Origin: QYOJ01 sp964449285
Lineage (GTDB): Bacteria > Bacteroidota > Bacteroidia > Bacteroidales > FEN-979
Reading direction: 5' to 3'
NCBI GenBank assembly: GCA_964449285.1
Contig: CAYUZX010000009.1
Span: 1-64,000 of the forward strand
Length of the DNA stretch: 64,000 bases
Made by a program: the position numbers and the translations under genes. Shown in pieces: positions 50,767 through 58,546 of this stretch; the stretch's first letter is position 1; each line of letters starts with the position of its first letter. The notes under the pieces are model-generated. The model did no database searches, had not been told where the DNA came from, and saw only the letters and a program-made list of their open reading frames with translations.

Positions 50767-52479
50767 ATGAAAACATTCTTACTACGGATACTTGTGCTGG
50801 CTTTTGTACTCCTGGCCTGGATCCCACGTTCGTTTACACAGGAGATGAACGATAAAAGAAACAATCCTTCGCTGCACCATGAGGTGCCAGATGACGCTTA
50901 TTTGCCTCCTTCTGGTATTCAGATACAGCCTGTTAAGGGCTATAAGTCTGTAAATTCATCTATCTTTACCATCCAGGTGAATGTAGATGAAAATGGCTAT
51001 AATATTCCCGATGATGCAGCCAATGAGCCTTCGATTGCAGTTGATCCCACGAACCCGGATAACATGGTAATCGGGTGGCGTCAGTTCGACAACATCAGCA
51101 GCAATTTCAGGCAGGCCGGATATGGTTATACTTCTGACGGTGGCCAATCCTGGACATTCCCAGGGGTGATCGATCCAGGTATCTTCCGCTCCGATCCGGT
51201 ATTGGATGCCGATGCAAACGGGACAATTTTCTATAACAGCCTTACTTCGGATGGCTACGCATATACGTGTAAAGTATTCCGAAGCAGCGACGGAGGTGCC
51301 GACTGGGATGATGGAGTGAATGCAAGGGGAGGAGATAAGCAATGGATGGTCATCGACAAAACGGAAGGCATTGGCGCCGGGAATATCTACTCATTCTGGA
51401 CAGTATACTATTCCTCTTGTTATCCGGGTTTCTTCACCCGGTCGACCGATGGAGGTGATTTTTATCAGAACTGTGAACCTGTCCAGGGAGTACCCTATTG
51501 GGGGACTATGGCGGTTGGTCCCGATGGAGAACTTTATACCGTTGGTTCAGGAGAGGATGAAGGCGTGGTCGTTTCAAAATCCACGACAGCCCAGAATCCT
51601 GTCAATGTTATTAGCTGGGATTTTGCCGAACAGGTCTACCTGGATGGGCATATAACTTCACAATCTAACGTAAACCCGGCCGGATTGCTTGGCCAGGCCG
51701 ATATTGGCGTAGATATTTCAGAAGGACCGGGCCGTGGAAATGTATACGTTTTATCCTCTGTTGAGAGGCCAGGCGCGGGAGATCCTGCGGATGTGATGTT
51801 TTCAAAAAGCACAGACGGAGGGTCCACCTGGAGCCTTTTTCCTGTCCGGATCAATGATGACCCTGGGAATAACCATTACCAGTGGTTTGGCACCATGTCT
51901 TTATCTCCCGATGGAAGAATCGACGTAGTATGGCTCGATACACGTGATGCTCCAACAGGTACTTATCTCTCAGCTCTCTATTATTCCTATTCAACAGATG
52001 AAGGAGAGACATGGTCAACCAACGAACGTCTCTCCGAACTCTTCGATCCGCACGTTGGCTGGCCACAGCAGGAAAAGATGGGAGATTATTTCGACATGCG
52101 GTCGGATGAAACAAACGCGCACCTCGCATGGGCAAATACATTGAATGGAGAGGAGGATGTTTATTACAGCCGGATTACTCCTACATACATAGGTGTGGAA
52201 GAGGCAAACGGAGGATCAAACGCATGTCCCATAACTTGCTATCCCAATCCTTTTTACGACAACACGACAATCCGGTATGTCCTGGAAGAGGAAGCATTTG
52301 TAAAGTTGGAGATCCTTAATCTTTGTGGACAGGTTGTGGAGACACTGGTTTCAACAACACAGCAACAGGGCATTCAAACGATCCAGTATCATCCAACGGA
52401 TCTCCAAACGGGATATTACTATGGAAGACTGACAGCTGGGAAGAAAAAAGCAGTGATAAGTGTTTTAAAGATCAGGTAA
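50767..52479 (+). CDS. Secreted BNR/Asp-box repeat protein with T9SS sorting domain
   Basis: 570 aa. Signal peptide, then a beta-propeller with Asp-box repeats of the SxDGGxxW type (YTSDGGQSWTF, RSSDGGADWDDG, KSTDGGSTWSLF, YSTDEGETWS). The C-terminal 80 residues are a type A sorting domain (CYPNPFYDNTTIRYVL ... GYYYGRL). Asp-box propellers occur in sialidases and in non-enzymatic surface proteins; the sialidase Arg triad is not obvious, so I do not call it a sialidase. Divergent from the M64 peptidase. Confidence 0.82.
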   Translation: MKTFLLRILVLAFVLLAWIPRSFTQEMNDKRNNPSLHHEVPDDAYLPPSGIQIQPVKGYKSVNSSIFTIQVNVDENGYNIPDDAANEPSIAVDPTNPDNMVIGWRQFDNISSNFRQAGYGYTSDGGQSWTFPGVIDPGIFRSDPVLDADANGTIFYNSLTSDGYAYTCKVFRSSDGGADWDDGVNARGGDKQWMVIDKTEGIGAGNIYSFWTVYYSSCYPGFFTRSTDGGDFYQNCEPVQGVPYWGTMAVGPDGELYTVGSGEDEGVVVSKSTTAQNPVNVISWDFAEQVYLDGHITSQSNVNPAGLLGQADIGVDISEGPGRGNVYVLSSVERPGAGDPADVMFSKSTDGGSTWSLFPVRINDDPGNNHYQWFGTMSLSPDGRIDVVWLDTRDAPTGTYLSALYYSYSTDEGETWSTNERLSELFDPHVGWPQQEKMGDYFDMRSDETNAHLAWANTLNGEEDVYYSRITPTYIGVEEANGGSNACPITCYPNPFYDNTTIRYVLEEEAFVKLEILNLCGQVVETLVSTTQQQGIQTIQYHPTDLQTGYYYGRLTAGKKKAVISVLKIR

Positions 52480-52490
52480 ACCCTTTCAAG

Positions 52491-52552
52491 CTCCGATCTT
52501 CGATCTCCGATTTTAAAAATCGGATATCAACAATCGAATTAATCGGAGATCG
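52491..52552. terminator. Convergent terminator-like inverted repeat built from heptamers
   Basis: cgatctccgatt (52501-52512) and aatcggagatcg (52541-52552) are perfect inverted repeats. A nearer palindrome tccgatttt/aaaatcgga lies within. The left side also reads as three heptamers (ctccgat, cttcgat, ctccgat from 52491). The EamA gene's stop codon is part of the right arm. Confidence 0.5.
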
Positions 52553-53435
52553 TCATACCTTTCACCTGAACGACGATCATTCCCGCTAGCATCAGGCAAC
52601 AGCCAAGCAGGATCTTGCCTGTCACTACTTCATTCAGAAATAGCCAGCCCCCGAGCACGGCAAAGACCGATTCCAGGCTCAGGATGATCGAAGCATAGGC
52701 CGGATGAGCTTTTTGCTGGGCAACAACCTGCAAGGTATAGCCAATTCCTACCGACATCACTCCTCCATAAAGGATAGGCCATAGAGCGTTGAGGATTGGT
52801 TGCATGTTGATCTCTTCAAGACCGATTGCTACAATCCAGCTTAGTACAGAACAGATTGAGAATTGAATGATGGCTGTCCGGATTGGATCGGTTCGTGGAG
52901 CTACATGACCTACGATGATAACGTGTGCGGTCCAGATCAGAGCACAGATAAACACAAGGGCATCTCCGAAATTGATGCTAAACCCCTCTCTGACACTCAG
53001 GAAATAGAGACCGGCAATGGCTAATGCAACACCAATCCAGATAGTAAAATGGTTGCGTTGCCCTAGAAACAATCCCGCCACAGGAACAAAAACGACATAC
53101 AACCCTGTGATAAACCCTGCATTGCCGGCGGTGGTAAAGACCAGTCCGTATTGTTGAAATGAAACTCCTCCGAAGACAAGCAATCCCAGTAGAAGTTGAA
53201 GCAGGATTATCTTCTTTCGCTCTCTCTTTGACGGAAGTAATCGATTAAATGTCCGCTCTTTACGAAAGAATAAGAAAGGTAGTAGCACCAGGCTTCCCAG
53301 GCTAAACCTGACAGCCGAGAAGGTAAACGGCCCCACATAATCCATCCCAACTCGCTGGGCGACGAAGGCAAATCCCCAGATTGCAGCAGCCAGCAGCAGA
53401 AGCATGTCGGATTTTACCTTTCCGGATGAGGGCAT
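52539..53435 (-). CDS. EamA/DMT family transporter
   Basis: 298 aa with ten predicted membrane segments in two EamA repeats (LLLAAAIWGFAFVAQRVGMDYVG at the start; ASIILSLESVFAVLGGWLFLNE in the second repeat). Such permeases export metabolites or amino acids; the substrate is not readable. Convergent with the BNR-repeat protein, with stops 60 bases apart. Confidence 0.9.
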   Translation of the reverse strand: MPSSGKVKSDMLLLLAAAIWGFAFVAQRVGMDYVGPFTFSAVRFSLGSLVLLPFLFFRKERTFNRLLPSKRERKKIILLQLLLGLLVFGGVSFQQYGLVFTTAGNAGFITGLYVVFVPVAGLFLGQRNHFTIWIGVALAIAGLYFLSVREGFSINFGDALVFICALIWTAHVIIVGHVAPRTDPIRTAIIQFSICSVLSWIVAIGLEEINMQPILNALWPILYGGVMSVGIGYTLQVVAQQKAHPAYASIILSLESVFAVLGGWLFLNEVVTGKILLGCCLMLAGMIVVQVKGMTISD

Positions 53436-53468
53436 TGGGATTCATGTTGCAATGAAATGCGAAGTTAC

Positions 53469-53616
53469 CTAGTATTCAATAAACATCCGCTGGATTTCCT
53501 TGTAATCTTTCGTCTTCGTCAATGCCAGCATCAACAGGATCCTTGATTTTTCAGGCGTTTTAAACCAGGATGCCGAAAATTCGTATTGAGGGTCTAATGG
53601 TTAATTTCATTTCATC
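53469..53616 (-). pseudogene. L-asparaginase C-terminal fragment, cut at the assembly gap
   Basis: The minus strand from the gap reads, in frame, WFKTPEKSRILLMLALTKTKDYKEIQRMF and ends IEY-stop at 53469. This is the C-terminus of type II asparaginases as I know them from Bacteroidota. Only about 43 codons are present, and an in-frame stop lies close to the gap edge. Either the rest is in the gap or misassembled, or this is a true remnant. Confidence 0.7.
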
Positions 53617-53716
53617 NNNNNNNNNNNNNNNNNNNNNNNNNNNNNNNNNNNNNNNNNNNNNNNNNNNNNNNNNNNNNNNNNNNNNNNNNNNNNNNNNNNN
53701 NNNNNNNNNNNNNNNN
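53617..53716. other. Assembly gap of 100 N
   Basis: The 10 bases before the gap (53607-53616, tcatttcatc) are identical to the first 10 after it (53717-53726), so the contigs may simply overlap. Confidence 0.85.
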
Positions 53717-55480
53717 TCATTTCATCTCGTATGTTGTTGGTCCATTGCTGTAATCTGTCTGATTCAGCCAGAATGCAGGATAACCGATTACCCGCGTAAG
53801 ATCCGTTTCCGGCGTTGAATACTCCCCATTGGGAAGATTGATGTATCCATCTGAATATTTCGCGACAATCGCGGCAGCCATGTTCCACCAATCAGATATT
53901 ACGCTGTCGGCATTGGCCCGACATCGGTCAGTCAAAAATGTGCGTATTTGATCAGGAGGGAGTCCTTCTACCGCCTTGTCGGTCACTGCAATGAGCTCCG
54001 TTTCCTGCTGTTCTAATCGGGATTGCAGCGGCATGATATCGGCACGGGTGATCTGACGGAAGTTTAGTCTCGACCAGTTATTGACAAAGTTAAAGGGCCA
54101 CCAGGCGCACCTTCCATAAAATTTCTGAGGGCCTCCAGTCTGCATTGCTTCCGGCAGTTCATTCACGTTGGTATAAAAGGGCATGAAGACAGTAGTATAG
54201 GAGACATCCGGCCCAAACCATACCACTCCTTTCGTGGTTTCGGGATGTTGTGGCCGAAGCTTACAAACAAATGTATATCCTTGATAGAACACAGAAATTG
54301 CTCGTTCCCAGGCCCCAATCATCTTTTTCCCTGTAGATACGTCATTCTGGTTTCCATCATAGGGTCCGACAAACCTGTGGGGATCACCATAGGGGCCTGC
54401 TGCCACTCCCTTTGTCAGGTCGAACTGAGTCCCCTCATAGTGATCACGGTAGAGAGAAAAAACGTCGGAAGTAGTAAGTTTATCTTTCGGTTTGATTGAA
54501 AACGGGTAATCGAATGTATAGCCATTTTCCACCCATGGAGAGAGTCCAAGGTCAGGATTTACCCTGTCGAGAACCCTCCAGACTCTCCTCAGCGAATAGT
54601 AGGGGTGGTTGTATTCACCCGGACTTACCGCTTTCAACCAGTCAACCGGACCATCTTTTTCCTCGTCCCACCATCCCAGTTTTTTCAAACCTGGGATCAG
54701 GTAGTCGGAAAATAAAAAGTTATCCGCATCATTTTTAACAAGATAACGGATCCTGAATTCGTTGGCTGCGACAAAAAACTCACCATCGGGTACGCGCTGG
54801 GCAACCCAGGCTGAGTGGTAGACGTCATCGGGCAATGCACACATCTCGAACACCCAGGCCTCATTCTCGTCTGCAACGAGTAGGGTCTCACCCGTGGAGT
54901 AGTAGCCATAACGCTCCATCAGCTTCCCCATGAGCAGGATGGCTTCACGGGCGGTTTTGCAGTTTTCCAGGGCAATTCGGGAGAGTTCCTGTGTATAGAA
55001 TATGCGCATTGGTTTCCCCGGAGCCCTGACAGCATTTGCATCGGGTTCGAAATTAGCGCCGTTGGTGCACTCTCCGAACATCAGGTTGTGCTCATTCATA
55101 ATCCCGTAATTTCCGTCGAAATAGGCGAAAGATTGTTCATTTTTATGTCCCAGGATGCTCCAAATATCCTCGTAAGGCATATGAAAGAGTACCGGTGTCA
55201 ACGGGTACCCCGGAATACTGTATCCCGGCCCCCTGTCGATGGTATTGATCCGTGGATAGCGGTAGTGTTCCTGGTAGATGGCTCTGCTTCCTGTCTGAAA
55301 CCTGGATGGGACAAAGACCATGCGCTGGTCTCCCAGTTCATCGTCATCCGAATGGGCAACCATCATGGATCCGTCGGCGCTGGCTCCTTTGGTGATGATC
55401 ATGGTGGTACATGACTGGCTGTTGGAAGATAACAACAGGAGAGAAAAAACAAAAAGAGTTGAAAAAATGCATCGTCTCAT
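53717..55480 (-). CDS. C69 family dipeptidase (exported)
   Basis: 587 aa. Signal peptide FSTLFVFSLLLLSSNSQS followed by Cys24 in CTTMIITKGASADGSMMVAHSDD, the N-terminal nucleophile of the Ntn-hydrolase dipeptidases. Further family blocks are YGIMNEHNLMFGECTN and EAWVFEMCALP. It is likely a periplasmic dipeptidase. The stop codon is the first triplet after the N gap, so the C-terminus is right at the contig edge but reads to a natural stop. Confidence 0.88.
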   Translation of the reverse strand: MRRCIFSTLFVFSLLLLSSNSQSCTTMIITKGASADGSMMVAHSDDDELGDQRMVFVPSRFQTGSRAIYQEHYRYPRINTIDRGPGYSIPGYPLTPVLFHMPYEDIWSILGHKNEQSFAYFDGNYGIMNEHNLMFGECTNGANFEPDANAVRAPGKPMRIFYTQELSRIALENCKTAREAILLMGKLMERYGYYSTGETLLVADENEAWVFEMCALPDDVYHSAWVAQRVPDGEFFVAANEFRIRYLVKNDADNFLFSDYLIPGLKKLGWWDEEKDGPVDWLKAVSPGEYNHPYYSLRRVWRVLDRVNPDLGLSPWVENGYTFDYPFSIKPKDKLTTSDVFSLYRDHYEGTQFDLTKGVAAGPYGDPHRFVGPYDGNQNDVSTGKKMIGAWERAISVFYQGYTFVCKLRPQHPETTKGVVWFGPDVSYTTVFMPFYTNVNELPEAMQTGGPQKFYGRCAWWPFNFVNNWSRLNFRQITRADIMPLQSRLEQQETELIAVTDKAVEGLPPDQIRTFLTDRCRANADSVISDWWNMAAAIVAKYSDGYINLPNGEYSTPETDLTRVIGYPAFWLNQTDYSNGPTTYEMK

Positions 55481-55570
55481 GGCATAAGGATTTAATAATC
55501 TGTGAATAACATCGTAAATCTACGAAATAAATCGAAGAATCATTAATTTGTAGATACGATGTTCAGATGA

Positions 55571-58528
55571 TTAATCCACGCTGATCTCGTCCACAAAGAT
55601 CCAGCATTTATTTCCCGCTCCCGGATGCCAATCCGGGCAGATCCCTGGCGTTTTGGCTACCACCTTAATATACCTGGCCTGTAGAGGAGGGACCAGGTCA
55701 GCCCATTGTTCCAGGGTCTTGGGTGTATAATCTTTTTGTGAGAATTCATGGATAGAAATTCCGACAGGAGAAAAGGTCGCTCCGTCAATGGATATAAAGA
55801 ACTCAATTTCAGTTGGGAAAAAAATCCAGGAACCTACATCCTGCAAAAAACCAACAGAAATCTTTTTTACTTCCTCAACTTCCCCCAGATCCACCACGGC
55901 ATCCAGGTTAACACCCTCATATCCTTGCCAGACCCCAGTTTTGAAATTATCTCCCCCTTTTTTAAAGTCAATAAGTGCAATATCACCTCCGGCTGAATAT
56001 TGAGGTGCATAAGGAGTATTTAGTTTGATCTTACGGTTCTCCGGAATTTTCTGGAATGTGGATTCGATGATGAGACTTGGCACCCCTCCCTCTTTTTGAG
56101 CGAAAGCCTTTATGGTTGAGGTTTTGCAGATGGTGATGGGGACTGAATACAGATACCAGATGCCGGATGCCAGATAGGAGATCTTCGCTGCCGGATCGGG
56201 AGAAGAGAGAATAATCGTTGTGGAATCAAAGAAGGTCGCATCTCCTTCAGCCACAAAAGGAACTGGTTGAATCAATTCGTCATTCGTCATTCGTAATTGG
56301 CTTTGCCGAACTCCGCTTAGCTCCGCTTCGTAATTCGGAATGGTTCCCCATTCGTAATTTGGTTCAGGTCCCATTGTAAATACTAATTCCCCGCCATTCA
56401 TGATCTCCTGATGCCAGATGCCAGATACCTGATGCCTGATGCCATTCAGGGTGCAGGATTGAATGTAATAGCTATCGTCACTCAGGTTATTTGCCTTGAT
56501 TGTAAATGTTTTGCCACTCTCCATCTCAATTTTTGCAAAGGGAAACTTGGGGGTGCCGATAGCATAATAATTCGACCCGGGAGCTACCGGATAGAATCCC
56601 AGTGCTGAGAAGACATACCAGGCCGACATTTGTCCGCAATCCTCATTTCCACACAACCCATCCCTGTTGTTACTAAAGAAATCCTTCATGATCCGGTGGA
56701 TGAGCTCCTGGGTTTTCCAGGGCTGGCCGATATAGTCGTAGAGGTATGCCATGTGATGGCTGGGTTCATTTCCCTGTGCATACTGGCCAATCAAACCGGT
56801 AATATCGGCCTGATCCCAGCCGGTTGTGGTCATATCCGCTCCAAAGAGTGAATCAAGCCGTTTCGCAAATCGTTCCGCGCCACCCATCAGATCAATTAAT
56901 CCTGGAATGTCCTGAGGTACATAAAAACGATATTGCCAGGCATTGGCTTCGGTGTAGTTGAAGTTGACTTCATAAGGATCAAACGGAGTGAACCACTGGT
57001 TGTTAAGTTTTGCCCGCATGAAGCCCGAGGATGGGTCAAAGATATTTTTATAATATTGAGCACGGCGGATGAACTCCCTGTAATCTGCATCTTTTCCCAT
57101 CTCTCTTGCCATCTGCGCTATGCACCAGTCATCGAATGCGTACTCCAGCGTTTTGGAGACCGACTCACCCTCCTGATCACCTGGTATGAATCCATGGGTT
57201 TTATAATACTGAAGCCCACATTGATCCTGGTTTGCACTGGTCTTCATCGCTATAAAAGCCAGTTCTGCATCAAATTCGCGGATACCCTTCAGGTAGGCAT
57301 CGGCAATTACAGGGACGGCATGGTAGCCGATCATACAATTTGTCTCATTGGCAGAGAGCTCCCATACCGGTAAAAGCCCACTCTCTTCATATTGACGAAT
57401 GAAAGTTCTGATGAAGTCGTTGGTTCGTTTCTGATCGATGATGGTCAGCAGGGGATGTAATGCCCGATAGGTATCCCAAAGAGAAAATACGGTATAATAG
57501 TCGAAGCTGTCGGCCTGGTGAACCTGCAAATCCCTGCCAAGGTACTTCCCATCTACATCCATATAGAGGTTCGGACTTAAGAGAGCATGATAAAGAGCAG
57601 TATAAAAGACGGTTTGATCGTCACGGCTTCCTCCAGAAAGTGTGATCTTCTCCAACTCCTTTGTCCATGCCGACCGACAGGCTTCAAGTACATTATCAAA
57701 ATTCCATGCGGGATTTTCTGTTTCGAGATTCTGACGAGCTCCTTCAATGCTCACTGCCGAAATCCCGATCTTTACCAAAAGTTTTTCATAGCGTTTGAGG
57801 GGCTGAAAACGGAACAAGGCTTTCACATTGCTCCCGGCAATTTCTTTCAAACTATCTTTGCGATCCCCTTCAGCTTCGATGACCACCTCCAGAATGGGTC
57901 TTGAAAACCGGATCACGAAGAAGAGGCGTTGTTCTTTTGCCCAGGCAGTGGAGAATCGGTATCCTTCAATCTCACGATCGCCAACGACTTTCATACCCGA
58001 TTCAAGTACCTTATCCCGGTGTTGAAGATCGAGAACTACTTCGGGCATCTCTGAAGAGGGGTAGGTGTAACGATGAAATCCGGTTCGTTTTGTTGCCGTT
58101 AGCTCCACATCGATATCATATTTTGATAAGCTAACCCGGTAATATCCGGGTGATGCCTTCTCGGAAGAGATATTAAACGAAGAGGCATAGCCATAATCAG
58201 ACAGCGAAATATTTCCTGTAACCGGCATCAGTAGAATATCCCCGTAATCAGAACATCCGGTGCCGCTCAAATGTGTGTGTGTGAAGCCATAGATAGTATC
58301 GTCGGAGGCATGGTACGCTGAGCAGCCATCCCATCCCTCAAGCCTGGTATCCGGACTCACCTGGATCATCCCGAAAGGATAACTTGCCCCGGGATAGGTA
58401 TGACCGTGTCCACCGGTACCAATAAAGGGATTCACAAAATCGGTCAGCCTGACCCGTCTCTGCCCAAAGCCAGAAGAAACCGAAAACAAGCTGATTATCA
58501 ACAGTATGTTTACAATATTTTTCGCCAT
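55571..58528 (-). CDS. GH92 family alpha-mannosidase with C-terminal discoidin-like domain
   Basis: 985 aa. Signal peptide, then FVNPFIGTGGHGHTYPGASYPFGM and the catalytic-domain blocks GNEPSHHMAYLYDY and GLCGNEDCGQMSAWYVFSALGFYPV, all hallmarks of GH92 exo-alpha-mannosidases (calcium-dependent, mostly alpha-1,2). The C-terminal 140 residues look like an F5/8-type carbohydrate-binding domain. About 26 residues after MGPEPNYEWG (TIPNYEAELSGVRQ...) and the IRHQVSGIWH stretch come from heptamer arrays at 56274-56444. It follows the beta-mannosidase by 18 bases, giving a mannoside-degrading operon. Confidence 0.9.
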   Translation of the reverse strand: MAKNIVNILLIISLFSVSSGFGQRRVRLTDFVNPFIGTGGHGHTYPGASYPFGMIQVSPDTRLEGWDGCSAYHASDDTIYGFTHTHLSGTGCSDYGDILLMPVTGNISLSDYGYASSFNISSEKASPGYYRVSLSKYDIDVELTATKRTGFHRYTYPSSEMPEVVLDLQHRDKVLESGMKVVGDREIEGYRFSTAWAKEQRLFFVIRFSRPILEVVIEAEGDRKDSLKEIAGSNVKALFRFQPLKRYEKLLVKIGISAVSIEGARQNLETENPAWNFDNVLEACRSAWTKELEKITLSGGSRDDQTVFYTALYHALLSPNLYMDVDGKYLGRDLQVHQADSFDYYTVFSLWDTYRALHPLLTIIDQKRTNDFIRTFIRQYEESGLLPVWELSANETNCMIGYHAVPVIADAYLKGIREFDAELAFIAMKTSANQDQCGLQYYKTHGFIPGDQEGESVSKTLEYAFDDWCIAQMAREMGKDADYREFIRRAQYYKNIFDPSSGFMRAKLNNQWFTPFDPYEVNFNYTEANAWQYRFYVPQDIPGLIDLMGGAERFAKRLDSLFGADMTTTGWDQADITGLIGQYAQGNEPSHHMAYLYDYIGQPWKTQELIHRIMKDFFSNNRDGLCGNEDCGQMSAWYVFSALGFYPVAPGSNYYAIGTPKFPFAKIEMESGKTFTIKANNLSDDSYYIQSCTLNGIRHQVSGIWHQEIMNGGELVFTMGPEPNYEWGTIPNYEAELSGVRQSQLRMTNDELIQPVPFVAEGDATFFDSTTIILSSPDPAAKISYLASGIWYLYSVPITICKTSTIKAFAQKEGGVPSLIIESTFQKIPENRKIKLNTPYAPQYSAGGDIALIDFKKGGDNFKTGVWQGYEGVNLDAVVDLGEVEEVKKISVGFLQDVGSWIFFPTEIEFFISIDGATFSPVGISIHEFSQKDYTPKTLEQWADLVPPLQARYIKVVAKTPGICPDWHPGAGNKCWIFVDEISVD
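56152..56172. repeat. Heptamer array (gatgccg type, three units) in the GH92 gene
   Basis: gatacca, gatgccg and gatgcca in a row, encoding SGIWY-type residues in the linker before the last domain. Confidence 0.8.
56274..56444. repeat. Two heptamer arrays in the GH92 gene
   Basis: aattcgt, cattcgt, cattcgt (56274-56294), with related degraded units to about 56362, encode NYE/TNDE-type residues. gatgcca, gatgcca, gatacct, gatgcct, gatgcca (56410-56444) encode an IRHQVSGIWH stretch. They lie at the end of the catalytic domain. Confidence 0.88.
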
Positions 58529-58546
58529 TTTGCTATTTCACCATTT

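Noticed and set aside
49835..50827. N-terminal extension of the M64 peptidase up to 50827
   Set aside because: The extension overlaps the divergent BNR-protein gene and its promoter; a proper signal peptide starts at 50698.
50767..52479. Calling the BNR-repeat protein a sialidase
   Set aside because: Asp-box repeats are clear, but the sialidase arginine triad and the FRIP-like motif are not visible.
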